Source of the DNA: Rhodospirillaceae bacterium | Lineage (GTDB): Bacteria > Pseudomonadota > Alphaproteobacteria > Dongiales > Dongiaceae | Length of the DNA: 64,000 nt | Reading direction: 5' to 3' | Assembly: GCA_008012315.1 (NCBI GenBank) | Contig: SSEL01000009.1 | Location: forward strand, 248,001-312,000 | Shown here: positions 10,254 to 19,855 of the stretch, piece by piece | Layout of the letters: each line of letters begins with the position of its first letter | How positions within the stretch are numbered: the first letter of the stretch is position 1 | Made by a program: the position numbers and the translations under genes | Notes under the pieces: generated by a model | Seen by the model: the letters and a program-made list of their open reading frames with translations, nothing else | What the model was told of the DNA's origin: nothing | The model's database searches: none

Positions 10254-12547
10254 CAACCTGCCTCTCGCGCCAGAATCACTGTTGCCAAAGGCGGCACCGT
10301 CAAATTGAGGGAATGCGGATGGCCATGCCAGGGAACGGGTTCACTGGATATGCCCCCGCCATTGCCCATATTGCTGCCACCGTAAAAGGCCGAATCGGTA
10401 TTGATGCGTTCGGTGTAGAAACCGGGAAAAGGCACGCCGATCCGACAGTTCTGACGCGGAACCGGGGTGAAGCTGCAGACAGCAACGGCGATGGCGGCCG
10501 GATCCTGCCCTCGCCGAAGGAACGAGATCATGCTGCGTTCATGGTCGCCGCCATCGATCCATTCGAAGCCCTGGGCTTCGCAATCATACTGATGCAGGGC
10601 CGGCACCGCGCGATAGCAATGGTTGAGGTCGCGGACGAGGGCCTGCAAGCCGTGATGATTGGGATCCGAAAGCAGATGCCAGTCGAGGCCGGCATCGTGA
10701 TTCCATTCCCGCTCCTGGCCGAATTCGCAGCCCATGAAGAGCAGTTTCTTGCCGGGATGCGCGAACATGAAGCCAAGATAGGCCCGAAGATTGGCGAAGC
10801 GTTGCCATTGATCGCCGGGCATGCGGCCAAGCAGCGAGCCCTTGCCATGAACCACTTCGTCATGACTGATTGGCAGGATGAAGTTCTCGCTGAAGGCGTA
10901 GAGCAGACCGAAGGTCAGGTCGTGATGATGCCAGGTACGATGAATCGGCTCCTTGCCGATATAGCGCAGGGTGTCATGCATCCACCCCATGTTCCACTTA
11001 TATCCGAAGCCAAGGCCGCCGACATAGGTCGGGCGCGATACCGCCGGCCAGGCGGTCGATTCTTCGGCCACCGTTATGGCGCCCGGTGCATTGGCATAGA
11101 CCAGCTCATTCAGCCGGCGAATGAAGGCCGTGGCTTCCAGATTCTCATTGCCACCATAGCGGTTCGGCAACCACTGGCCGGGCTGCCGGCTGTAATCCAG
11201 ATAGAGCATGGAGGCGACGGCATCCACCCGAAGCCCATCGATATGGTATCGGTCCAACCAGAACAGTGCATTGGCCAGCAGGTAATTGGCCACCTCGCGC
11301 CGGCCGTAATTATAGATGAGCGTGTTCCAATCCTGATGCATGCCGAGGCGCGGATCTTCATGCTCATAAAGGTGCGTGCCGTCGAAATAAGGCAGGCCAT
11401 GGGCATCGGTGGGGAAATGGCCGGGCACCCAGTCGAGAATCACACCGAGACCGGCATTGTGGCAGCGATCGATGAAGCGGCCGAAGGCTTCCGGCGGGCC
11501 GTGGCGGCTGGTTGGCGCATAGGCGGCGATCGGCTGATAACCCCAGGAACCATCGAAGGGATATTCGCTGATCGGCAACAGCTCGATATGGGTGAAACCC
11601 ATCTGCTGGACATAAGGAATGAGGCGGTCGCTGAGTTCGTCATAAGTAAGATAGCGGTTTCCCTCCTTGATGACGCGTGCCCAGGAAGGCAGGTGGCATT
11701 CATAGATCGACAGCGGCGCCGATCGGCTGCCGGCTGCCTCCCGTGCGCTCATCCAGGCGCTGTCGTTCCAATCGATGTCTGGCAGGCCGTGGATGATCGA
11801 GGCGGTGTGCGGCGGGTGTTCCGCCTGGAAGGCGACCGGATCGGCTTTCAATGGCAGCAAGCGCCCATCGGACGACTTGATCTCGTATTTGTACAGCTCG
11901 CCGGGTTCGATCCCTGGCAGAAATATCTGCCAGACACCTGCATCGATGATCTTGCGCATCGGATTGCGGCGCCCGTCCCAGTCATTGAAGCTGCCGACGA
12001 CGCTGACCCGCCGGGCATTTGGCGCCCAAACGGCGAAACCCACGCCAGGGATGCCGTCCAATTCCGTTACTTGGGCGCCCAGGCGTTCGTAAAGATGAAG
12101 ATGGTTGCCCTCCACCAGCAAATGCACGTCAAGCTCGCCGAATGTCGGTGGGAAGCGATAGGGATCTTCGATATCGGCGACATGAGACGGCCAGGTCACC
12201 CGTAACCTATAAGGGAGCCGCTCCTTGGCGCCGATGGGGCCGGCAAAAAATCCGGCCGGATGGCGTTGTGTCAAATCCGCCAGGATTTCGCCGTGCCGAT
12301 CGATGACGGAAACATGGGTCGCGCCGGGATGAAAGCAGCGCACAACGATGCCGCCTTCGGCATCCGGATGCGGCCCCAGCAAGGCAAACGGGTCACCATG
12401 ATCGCCGCGCACCAACAGGTCGATTTGATGATCGAGATCGACCGGAGGCTGCTTCTGTTCTGGTCCGGCTCCGGCAGACGCGCGCCGCCGCGGTGGCGTG
12501 GCGCCTTTCGGCCGGGCAGCCGGTTGACGTTTATCGGAGCTCACCAT
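10253..12547 (-). CDS. glgB: 1,4-alpha-glucan branching enzyme
   Basis: GlgB transfers an alpha-1,4 segment to a 6-hydroxyl, making glycogen branch points. The protein is 764 residues. It begins with a low-complexity basic leader ([20 protein letters not shown]), followed by the N-terminal CBM48-type region and the GH13 barrel. Catalytic motifs are [19 protein letters not shown] (Asp ~441), [11 protein letters not shown] (Glu ~495) and [20 protein letters not shown]. It lies two bases downstream of the treS-maltokinase stop and shares one base with glgX. In the GlgE pathway GlgB branches the linear chains that GlgE makes, so its place between treS and glgX fits. Confidence 0.97.
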   Translation of the reverse strand: MVSSDKRQPAARPKGATPPRRRASAGAGPEQKQPPVDLDHQIDLLVRGDHGDPFALLGPHPDAEGGIVVRCFHPGATHVSVIDRHGEILADLTQRHPAGFFAGPIGAKERLPYRLRVTWPSHVADIEDPYRFPPTFGELDVHLLVEGNHLHLYERLGAQVTELDGIPGVGFAVWAPNARRVSVVGSFNDWDGRRNPMRKIIDAGVWQIFLPGIEPGELYKYEIKSSDGRLLPLKADPVAFQAEHPPHTASIIHGLPDIDWNDSAWMSAREAAGSRSAPLSIYECHLPSWARVIKEGNRYLTYDELSDRLIPYVQQMGFTHIELLPISEYPFDGSWGYQPIAAYAPTSRHGPPEAFGRFIDRCHNAGLGVILDWVPGHFPTDAHGLPYFDGTHLYEHEDPRLGMHQDWNTLIYNYGRREVANYLLANALFWLDRYHIDGLRVDAVASMLYLDYSRQPGQWLPNRYGGNENLEATAFIRRLNELVYANAPGAITVAEESTAWPAVSRPTYVGGLGFGYKWNMGWMHDTLRYIGKEPIHRTWHHHDLTFGLLYAFSENFILPISHDEVVHGKGSLLGRMPGDQWQRFANLRAYLGFMFAHPGKKLLFMGCEFGQEREWNHDAGLDWHLLSDPNHHGLQALVRDLNHCYRAVPALHQYDCEAQGFEWIDGGDHERSMISFLRRGQDPAAIAVAVCSFTPVPRQNCRIGVPFPGFYTERINTDSAFYGGSNMGNGGGISSEPVPWHGHPHSLNLTVPPLATVILAREAG

Positions 12548-12549
12548 GA

Positions 12550-15500
12550 TTAACCTTTCGCAGCCGCAAGCGAATTGAGCAGCCTGTTCAAGCCGGCTAT
12601 GGGAATGCGCAGCCAGGATGGCCGGTTCGCGGCTTCGTAGTTGATTTCGTATAGGGCTTTTTCAAGCAGAAAGAGGTTGAGCAACGCCATGGCATCGTCA
12701 CGGTCCGGCGGGCAGCCGACGCTATCGTGCACCGTTTCGAAATAGCTGTTCAGGAAACTCTCCTGGGCACAGCTTCGCCACGCATCCGCCACCGGCTCAA
12801 GTTTGACGAAGGTATCCGGCTCGTGCTCCTCGCGGGCGAACAAGGCGGCCCAACCCGCATATTCGAAGGACCGCAGCATACCGGCGACATCCTTGAAGGC
12901 GGCATATTTCGCGCGCCTTTCGGCGAGGCTGCGGCTGGGTTCGCCTTCGAAATCGAGGAGGTAGAAATCGTTTTGCGCGATCAGGACCTGGCCGAGATGG
13001 TAATCGCCATGAATCCGGATTTTGTAGGCGGCCGTCTTGCCGGTCGTCAGCCGTTGAATCGCCGCCAGGCATTCCTCGCGCCGGGACAGGAGTTTTTCGG
13101 CGGCACCGCGAATGATCTCGTCCGGATCGCTGAGGCGGCGCTTAAGGGCGGCGAATGCCTGTGTGGCCTGCTTGCCGATGCTCTTGCGCCATTCCTGGAA
13201 ATCGCCGGCCTCGATCGGCTCGGGTTTGAACGCCGGAGACGTGGTGTCGCTGGCGAAGGCGAGATGCAGCTCGCCCGTCCGGCGCCCCAGCATCTTGGCC
13301 TTTTCCAGATAGGCCGCATGTTGTTCCGCGGGAGGCGGCGTGTCTGCCGCCTCGGTCAACCGCGTCTCGTCGAAGAAACGGTCCAGGTATCCGAGGGTAT
13401 AGGTCCAGCCATCGCCCTGATTTCGGACAAAAGCCGTCAACACCGCCAAGGCATGCAATGACCCATCCCCGTCCTGCTGCTCGGCCGTGCCCAGCAGTGG
13501 CGGTATATTCGGATAGCCCGCTTTCTGCGTCAGGAACCGGGCGATTTCGATTTCCGGATGCTCGCCCGTCGTCAGGCGCCGATAGATTTTCAGAACCGCC
13601 TTGTCGCCGATGACGACGGAACTGTTGCTCTGCTCGACGCCCATGCGGGTGACCTGGACATCGTTCAGGTCCAATTCCTGCAACGTCTCGGTCGCCCGGA
13701 AAATCGTTGTTCCTTGCGGCCCCCGTATTTCAGCGTTCTTGCACATCGCCTCAATGACGGCCAAAGCGAAATGATCGGCGGCGAGCGCGTCATAGATCGC
13801 GCCGACCTTGGCATGGCGCCGTGCCTTGGCCAGCATGAAGGGCGTCAGCGACCAGCCGGTCGTGCCGGCGGCATCTTCCCAGGACTTATCCAGCGGAATG
13901 AAATACCGCTGCGTTTCGCCGCTATTCGCCAGGGAAAGCTCGGACTGGAGCAGCAGATATTCCCTGTCTCCATGAGCCAAGGTTCCATAGGCGATCATCC
14001 TGGCGCTCGCGATGCGATCGTCCTTGGCGGCGAACCATCGCTGCTGGGCGATGAATTTCGGCAGGACGTTATTGGCAAGCTCCTGGGACTCGCGGCCAGC
14101 GGTCAATGAGTCCCAGCCGTCGCGCATCACCAGGGTCGAGAATTCAGGCAATGGCTCCGGCGTGGCGGTGTGCCAGCGTGGCGCATCCGCCAATTCGGGC
14201 AGGATGAACCAGAAGATGCCATAGCTCGGCAGGGTGAGAAGATAGGGCAGGTCACCAATCGGGGGGAATGGGCTGCGACCTATGAGCTCCACTGGAACGC
14301 GCCCCTTGAACCGCGACAGGTCCAATTCGACGGCCTGGGCGGAACGGGAGAGGTTGACCACGCAGAGGACGATCTCTTCCTCATGCTCCCGCAAATAGGC
14401 CAGGACCTTGCGATTGCCGGGATAGAGGAAGCGCAGGGTTCCCAGGCCGAAGGCCTTGTGCTGCTTGCAGACGGAGATGATCCGCTTCATCCAGTTGAGC
14501 AGGCTGGAGGGGCTGCGCGACTGGGCCTCGACATTGACGGCTTCATAGCCATAGATCGGATCCATGATGGTCGGCAGATAAAGCCGTTCCGGGTCGCAGG
14601 TGGAGAAGCCGCCATTGCGATCGGAGGTCCATTGCATCGGTGTGCGGACGCCGTCGCGATCGCCGAGATAGACATTGTCGCCCATGCCGATTTCATCGCC
14701 GTAATAGATGATCGGCGTCCCCGGCATCGATAGAAGCAGGCTGTTGAGCAATTCGATCTTCTGGCGATCGTTGCCGAGTAGCGGCGCCAGCCGGCGCCGG
14801 ATGCCGAGATTGATGCGCATGCGTGCATCGGCGGCATAGAAGCTCCAGAGATAGTCACGCTCCTGGTCGGTCACCATCTCCAGGGTGAGCTCATCATGGT
14901 TGCGCAGGAAAATGCCCCATTGGCAATTGCCGGGGATCTCCGGCGTCTGGCGCATGATGTCGGTGATCGGATGGCGGTCTTCCTGCGCGATCGCCATATA
15001 GATGCGCGGCATCAGCGGAAAGTGGAAGCACATATGGCATTCATCGCCATTGCCGAAATAAGCGGCGGCATCTTCCGGCCATTGATTGGCCTCGGCGAGC
15101 AACATCCGATCCGGATAGCTCGCATCTATCTCCTGGCGGATCTGGCGGATGATGTCATGGGTCTCCGACAGATTCTCGCAATTCGTTCCTTCGCGCTCGA
15201 CAAGATAGGGAATGGCATCGAGGCGCAGCCCGTCCACCCCCATATCCAGCCAGAACCGCATGATCTTGATCAGTTCGCGCAACAAAGCGGGATTGTCGAA
15301 ATTCAGATCCGGCTGGTGCGAGTAGAAACGATGCCAGTAATAGGCGCCTGCCACCGGATCCCAGGTCCAGTTCGACTTTTCCGTATCGGTGAAGATGATG
15401 CGCGCGTCGGTATATTTTTGATCGGTCTCGCTCCAGACGTAGAAGTTTCGTGCGACCGATCCCGGCTTTGCCCGGCGGGCACGTTCGAACCAGGTATGCT

Positions 15501-15879
15501 GGTCGGAGGTATGGTTGATCACCAGCTCGGTGATCAGGCGGATGCCGCGATCGTGGCAGGCGCGAACGAGACGCCGGAAATCGCGCATCGTGCCATAGGC
15601 GGGGTTGATGGCCGCGTATCTCGCGATGTCGTAGCCGTCATCCTTCAAAGGCGACGGATAAAAGGGCAGCAGCCAAAGCGCGGTGATGCCGAGATCCTGC
15701 AGGTAATCGAGCTTCTGGATGAGCCCGGCAATGTCGCCGATGCCGTCATTGTTCGAATCGTGGAATGCCTTGACATGAACCTCGTAGATCAGGGCGCGCT
15801 TGAACCAGAGCGGATCGCTGCGATCGAACGCGGCCTGTGGTCGCACCAATTGCAAACTTTGGCGGCTTTGACGATTCAT
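12550..15879 (-). CDS. treS: Fused trehalose synthase / maltokinase
   Basis: This 1109-residue two-enzyme protein has TreS at residues ~1-560 (trehalose-maltose interconversion) and maltokinase (Mak/Pep2) at ~575-1109. TreS motifs are [26 protein letters not shown] (Asp ~220), [10 protein letters not shown] and [11 protein letters not shown]. The kinase half has the aminoglycoside-phosphotransferase-like [11 protein letters not shown] (~958) and LLDFEGEPS. The product is maltose-1-phosphate, the donor for GlgE directly upstream. I chose the ATG at 15879, although the frame stays open 52 codons further, because that ATG overlaps the glgE stop as ATGA and begins the family-like sequence. The TreS-Mak fusion is known in several bacterial phyla. 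Confidence 0.95.
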   Translation of the reverse strand: MNRQSRQSLQLVRPQAAFDRSDPLWFKRALIYEVHVKAFHDSNNDGIGDIAGLIQKLDYLQDLGITALWLLPFYPSPLKDDGYDIARYAAINPAYGTMRDFRRLVRACHDRGIRLITELVINHTSDQHTWFERARRAKPGSVARNFYVWSETDQKYTDARIIFTDTEKSNWTWDPVAGAYYWHRFYSHQPDLNFDNPALLRELIKIMRFWLDMGVDGLRLDAIPYLVEREGTNCENLSETHDIIRQIRQEIDASYPDRMLLAEANQWPEDAAAYFGNGDECHMCFHFPLMPRIYMAIAQEDRHPITDIMRQTPEIPGNCQWGIFLRNHDELTLEMVTDQERDYLWSFYAADARMRINLGIRRRLAPLLGNDRQKIELLNSLLLSMPGTPIIYYGDEIGMGDNVYLGDRDGVRTPMQWTSDRNGGFSTCDPERLYLPTIMDPIYGYEAVNVEAQSRSPSSLLNWMKRIISVCKQHKAFGLGTLRFLYPGNRKVLAYLREHEEEIVLCVVNLSRSAQAVELDLSRFKGRVPVELIGRSPFPPIGDLPYLLTLPSYGIFWFILPELADAPRWHTATPEPLPEFSTLVMRDGWDSLTAGRESQELANNVLPKFIAQQRWFAAKDDRIASARMIAYGTLAHGDREYLLLQSELSLANSGETQRYFIPLDKSWEDAAGTTGWSLTPFMLAKARRHAKVGAIYDALAADHFALAVIEAMCKNAEIRGPQGTTIFRATETLQELDLNDVQVTRMGVEQSNSSVVIGDKAVLKIYRRLTTGEHPEIEIARFLTQKAGYPNIPPLLGTAEQQDGDGSLHALAVLTAFVRNQGDGWTYTLGYLDRFFDETRLTEAADTPPPAEQHAAYLEKAKMLGRRTGELHLAFASDTTSPAFKPEPIEAGDFQEWRKSIGKQATQAFAALKRRLSDPDEIIRGAAEKLLSRREECLAAIQRLTTGKTAAYKIRIHGDYHLGQVLIAQNDFYLLDFEGEPSRSLAERRAKYAAFKDVAGMLRSFEYAGWAALFAREEHEPDTFVKLEPVADAWRSCAQESFLNSYFETVHDSVGCPPDRDDAMALLNLFLLEKALYEINYEAANRPSWLRIPIAGLNRLLNSLAAAKG

Positions 15880-18800
15880 GCCCGTCCTCCGACTGGCGAT
15901 AGGCGCCAAATAGCGCAGGGATTGGCTTGCGGATCGAGTGCGACATGCTGCATCTTGCCGTGCCAGCGAAAGGCCTTTCCGGTGAGCAGATCCTCGACAT
16001 CGATCGCCGCATCGTCGGACAGACCGAACTCCCATAAAGGTGCTTCGAAGTCTGCCGATTGCACATGATGCGGATCGAGATTGACGGCGATGAGAATCGC
16101 ATTGTCCTTTGCCGCCGTCATTTTCCCGTAGAGCAGGATTTGATCGTTAAACGCATTGTAGAAGGTCAGATTGGTAAGCTGATGCAGCGCCGGATTGTCG
16201 CGCCTGATGCGGTTGAGGCGCGTGATGTGAGCGCGAATATGGCCGGGCCGGTTCCAGTCCCAGGCTTTGATCTCGTATTTTTCCGAGTTGAGATATTCCT
16301 CCTTGCCCGGCACCGGCGTCGCTTCGCAAAGCTCGAAGCCGCTATAGATGCCGTAGATGCTGCTGAGCGTTGCCGCCAGGGTGGCGCGGATGATGAACAT
16401 CGGGCGGCCGCCGGTCTGCAGGTGATAGGGATTGATATCGGGCGTATTGGCGAAGAAGTTGGGGCGATAATATTCGCGCGCCTCGCTGCGGGTCAGTTCC
16501 AGGAGGTAATCGGTCAGCTCCTGCTTGGCTGTGCGCCAGGTGAAATAAGTATAGGATTGTGTAAAACCTACCTTTGCCAAGCGTTTCATCATCTTCGGAC
16601 GGGTGAAGGCTTCGGCGAGGAAAATGACCTCGGGATAGGTTTTCCGGATATCGGCAATCATCCACTCCCAAAACGGCAATGGCTTGGTATGCGGATTGTC
16701 GACGCGGAAGACCCGGACGCCGTGGTCGATCCAGAAAAGAATGACGTCGCGCAAGGCATACCAGACAGCAGGCAGGGCGCCGCGATAGAAATGAAGATTG
16801 ACGATATCTTCGTATTTCTTCGGCGGATTTTCCGCGAACTTGATCGTGCCGTCCGGCCGCCAGTCGAACCATTCGGGATGTTCGCGAATCCAGGGGTGGT
16901 CGGGCGAACATTGGATCGCGAAATCCAAGGCGATTTCCAGCCCATGGCGATGGGCTTCCCGCACCAGCCGGTCGAAATCGTCGATGGTGCCGAGGGCGGG
17001 GTGGATCGCGGTATGTCCACCGGCCGCGGCGCCGATCGCATAAGGGCTGCCGGGGTCTTCAGGCTTGGGGGTCAGACTGTTGTTGCGGCCCTTGCGATTG
17101 GTGCTGCCGATCGGATGAATCGGCGGGAAGTAAAGCACGTCAAACCCCATGTCGCGGACATAGGGCAACCGGGCGATGACATCGTCGAAATTGCCGCTGC
17201 GCAGCGCCGAGCCGCCCTGGGACCGGGGCATCAGCTCATACCAAGCGGAATACAAGGCGGCCTGGCGGTCAACGGTGACGCGGAGCTCGTGCTGATAGCG
17301 CGACAGATTGGCAGGTTCTTCCCAACGCAGCATCAGGTCGTGCACGGCCGGATCGAGCAGCAGGGCCGATCGTTGATCCGGGTCATTCTGTAAACGGGCG
17401 GCCTCCGCTAGAAGGCGGGCAAATGCATCGCTGCCCGCAGCCTCGGCGCGCTCTGCGGCCTTGCCGACCAGGGCCAAGCCTTCTTCGAGTTCCAGCGCGA
17501 TTTTTTGGCCGGCATCACGTTTCTTGGTGATGTCGCTGCGCCAGCTGCCGAAGAGATCTCGCCAAGCCTCGATCGTGTAGATGTAGTCCGTGTTTTCCGT
17601 CAGGCCGATGCGGCCGACCCAACGGTCATTGTCATACAAAGCCATGGGCGATGAGGACCAGTCGGCGGTATGAACCGGCCGGTATTTGATACAGGCCTGC
17701 AACTTGTCATGCCCGTCGGCGAAAATATCCGCCCAGATTTCCAGGACATCGCCCACCGCTCGTTTGATGGGGAACCTGCCGCCGTCGATCTCCGGATAGA
17801 CGGTCTCGATCGCCACCCGGTTGGCGGAGAATGCCGAGGGGTCGACCTCGATGTCCTTCGCGCCGTCTCGATTGCTCCGGCGCGATGGTTTGCGGCCTCG
17901 AAAGACTCGAGCTTCGAGCGGCTCAAGGATAAGTCGGTCCTCGGGCGCGAGGGTCGTTTGTGTGGTGCAGGGTGTTACATCCATGAAATCGCTGAAATAT
18001 CCACCCGTTTCATTGAAAAGCGGACCGATGGCGAGTTCGTGTGATGATTGCCGGTCGGCATTGAACAGGAGCAGGGCGCATTCGGTAGCTTCGCCCACAT
18101 GGCCACCGGTAAGTCGCAGCAGTCCCACAATGGGCGACGAGGGCGCCGTGACACGGCATTGGTAGCCCTCGACATTCAAGGCCGGCACGGCTGCCTTCAT
18201 GCGATTGACGGCGGCGACGAACTCGCCGATGTCGATGCCGGTCGCTTCCCAGCTCTCGGGACGGGTATAGACGACGTCGAGCTTGCGGCGGAAACCGTAT
18301 TCATAGCCGATCGGCATCATATAGCCGGCGGAGAAGGTGGCAGCGAAGATCAGGTGGAATTTCAGGCTGGCCGTGATCGCCGCTGGATCGCCGGCATCCA
18401 CCAGGCTGGCCAGGCGTTCGGTGTCATGGCTCTCGGGAAAGGCGATCGACGGCGCGATCAGGCGGAATTGGTCGTATTGATCGAGCAGCCATGGCGCGGC
18501 AAAGTCCCACCACTTCGCGCTGTTGAAGATATAGCTGAAGCCGGCCCCGGCCAGCGCTGCAACCTGCTCGGTGGTGCAACCGAGAGTCTCGGCGAAAAAG
18601 ATCAGATCGGGGTGCTCGCTGCGGCTCATCTCGATCAAGGTTTTCCAGACGGGCGCCGGCACCTGATAGGCGGCGTCGCAGCGGAAACCGCTGAAGCCGA
18701 GCCCGGCATAATGCCGGATATAGGTAGACCAATAGTCAACCAAAGCAGCCCGGGCCGATGGCGTCTCGTAATCCAGCTCGGCCAGATCCCCCCAGATCGT

Positions 18801-19298
18801 TACCTTTTGGGGGTCATCGGGATCGACTGCGCGGGGGCTGTAGGGCGATCCATCGGCATTGCGCCGATACCATTCCGGATGGTCGCCGACGAGATCGGCG
18901 TCGGTAGCCGTATGGTTGATCACCAGATCCATCATGACGGCAATGCCGTGCCGCTTGGCCGCGGCAACGAAGTCCCGCAGCGCAGTGTCAGCTTCCTTGG
19001 GAGCGATGCCGGCACCGGCCCAATCGCTCAGTGCATAGGGATTCTTGATTGCATAGAGGCTGCCGGAACCGCCCGTTGCATGAAACGGATTGAGATAAAT
19101 CCAGTTGAACCGCATACCCGCGATACGCGGAAGCTGCTCAGTCCATTGCCGGACGGAACCTAGAAGGGGCGGAAACAGATTATAGATGCGCGGGCCGGCA
19201 GGCGCGGCGTCACCATCGGAAACATCACCCATGGTGGCGGCCGATGCTTTAGGGACGGATGTCTTTGTGCCGGACTGCTTTTTCGTTGATTCAGCCAC
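15876..19298 (-). CDS. glgE: GlgE maltosyltransferase with an extra N-terminal GH13 domain
   Basis: GlgE extends alpha-1,4-glucan with maltosyl units from maltose-1-phosphate. The family is usually ~660-700 residues; this protein is 1140. Residues ~490-1140 are GlgE, with an N-terminal beta domain, VFRVDNPHTKP (Asp ~866) and IFLAEAFTRP (Glu ~894). Residues ~35-470 are a second GH13 barrel with its own apparent triad: FSGFRCDAAY (~208), IFFAETLG (~235) and ESHDTERL (~291). The first ~30 residues are charged and of low complexity. The start is GTG, preceded by GGGGAGAAGG. As first gene of the operon it follows an EcfG-like promoter. The N-terminal half may act on a separate glucan, or only bind one; the sequence cannot decide. 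Confidence 0.93.
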   Translation of the reverse strand: MAESTKKQSGTKTSVPKASAATMGDVSDGDAAPAGPRIYNLFPPLLGSVRQWTEQLPRIAGMRFNWIYLNPFHATGGSGSLYAIKNPYALSDWAGAGIAPKEADTALRDFVAAAKRHGIAVMMDLVINHTATDADLVGDHPEWYRRNADGSPYSPRAVDPDDPQKVTIWGDLAELDYETPSARAALVDYWSTYIRHYAGLGFSGFRCDAAYQVPAPVWKTLIEMSRSEHPDLIFFAETLGCTTEQVAALAGAGFSYIFNSAKWWDFAAPWLLDQYDQFRLIAPSIAFPESHDTERLASLVDAGDPAAITASLKFHLIFAATFSAGYMMPIGYEYGFRRKLDVVYTRPESWEATGIDIGEFVAAVNRMKAAVPALNVEGYQCRVTAPSSPIVGLLRLTGGHVGEATECALLLFNADRQSSHELAIGPLFNETGGYFSDFMDVTPCTTQTTLAPEDRLILEPLEARVFRGRKPSRRSNRDGAKDIEVDPSAFSANRVAIETVYPEIDGGRFPIKRAVGDVLEIWADIFADGHDKLQACIKYRPVHTADWSSSPMALYDNDRWVGRIGLTENTDYIYTIEAWRDLFGSWRSDITKKRDAGQKIALELEEGLALVGKAAERAEAAGSDAFARLLAEAARLQNDPDQRSALLLDPAVHDLMLRWEEPANLSRYQHELRVTVDRQAALYSAWYELMPRSQGGSALRSGNFDDVIARLPYVRDMGFDVLYFPPIHPIGSTNRKGRNNSLTPKPEDPGSPYAIGAAAGGHTAIHPALGTIDDFDRLVREAHRHGLEIALDFAIQCSPDHPWIREHPEWFDWRPDGTIKFAENPPKKYEDIVNLHFYRGALPAVWYALRDVILFWIDHGVRVFRVDNPHTKPLPFWEWMIADIRKTYPEVIFLAEAFTRPKMMKRLAKVGFTQSYTYFTWRTAKQELTDYLLELTRSEAREYYRPNFFANTPDINPYHLQTGGRPMFIIRATLAATLSSIYGIYSGFELCEATPVPGKEEYLNSEKYEIKAWDWNRPGHIRAHITRLNRIRRDNPALHQLTNLTFYNAFNDQILLYGKMTAAKDNAILIAVNLDPHHVQSADFEAPLWEFGLSDDAAIDVEDLLTGKAFRWHGKMQHVALDPQANPCAIWRLSPVGGRA

Positions 19299-19855
19299 CG
19301 GCCTTCTCCCCTGGTGACAAATTGACTTGGCGGTGCGTGGAGTGGGGTCATGCCGAGTGATTATTTAAACAAGAGAAGAGCGCCCAAGGTTCCCTCGGCT
19401 GGTGGCCAAGTGTCAACCGCCAGCGGCGATCCGGCTCAATGGCGACCCGACACGAGCACGTTCACGAGGTAACAAATGCCATCGATCCGATGACGCGGCC
19501 ATTCCGCTTTATGCGCGCCGGGTGACTTACCGGCCCATTCGGTGAGCCGGTCTGGCGGCTCCGGGGAGCAAGTTCGCAGTAAATCCTAGTTAAACGACGT
19601 TTGGTGAAGATAACCGCTTTTGTGGCCATTTAATCAGTTCGTTCATCGGCCCTCTCGGCGCCAGCCTTCCGGAACAGGCTGCCACCTCGCACGGCATGAC
19701 ATCAACAACCGGAAATTCACAAGTTTTTGAGGAAGGCCTGTGGTCGGGCTCGATTGCAAGGTAAGAGCGTGAAATTGGTTTTCAACTTCATGCCAAAATT
19801 GGCCGATCATCGAGATAAACGTGCTATGAATATTTAGCCAATATCAGGTGACTTT
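19299..19855. other. Divergent intergenic region, 557 bases, without a convincing gene
   Basis: This region separates the minus-strand glgE operon from the plus-strand hybrid kinase gene. It carries an EcfG-like promoter for glgE near 19,367-19,393. The side next to the kinase is AT-richer, with no sigma-70-like promoter of convincing spacing. A GGAAC at about 19,673 lacks a matching -10 at 16-17 bases. I found no open frame here that resembles a protein and no strong terminator hairpin. Confidence 0.6.
19367..19393 (-). promoter_or_regulatory. Putative EcfG (general stress response) promoter of the glgE-treS-glgB-glgX-treZ-malQ/treY operon
   Basis: On the minus strand GGAAC (19393-19389) is followed after exactly 17 bases by TGTT (19371-19368). 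This matches the known alphaproteobacterial EcfG consensus of GGAAC, 16-17 bases, then CGTT or a close variant. Transcription would begin about 60 bases before the glgE GTG. The ecfG, nepR and phyR genes are only 5 kb away. Confidence 0.7.

Noticed and set aside
10313..12205. Very long open frame (630 codons) antisense to glgB
   Set aside because: It mirrors glgB codon by codon, has no ribosome site, no recognisable domain and arises from GC-biased third positions. The glgB frame has full catalytic motifs.
16059..19163. Long antisense frames opposite glgE (444 and 371 codons)
   Set aside because: Same explanation: no domain pattern, and the opposite strand is an unmistakable GlgE.
19672..19700. 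GGAAC upstream of the hybrid kinase as another EcfG promoter
   Set aside because: At 16-17 bases downstream the sequence is CGGC/GGCA, which does not match the -10.
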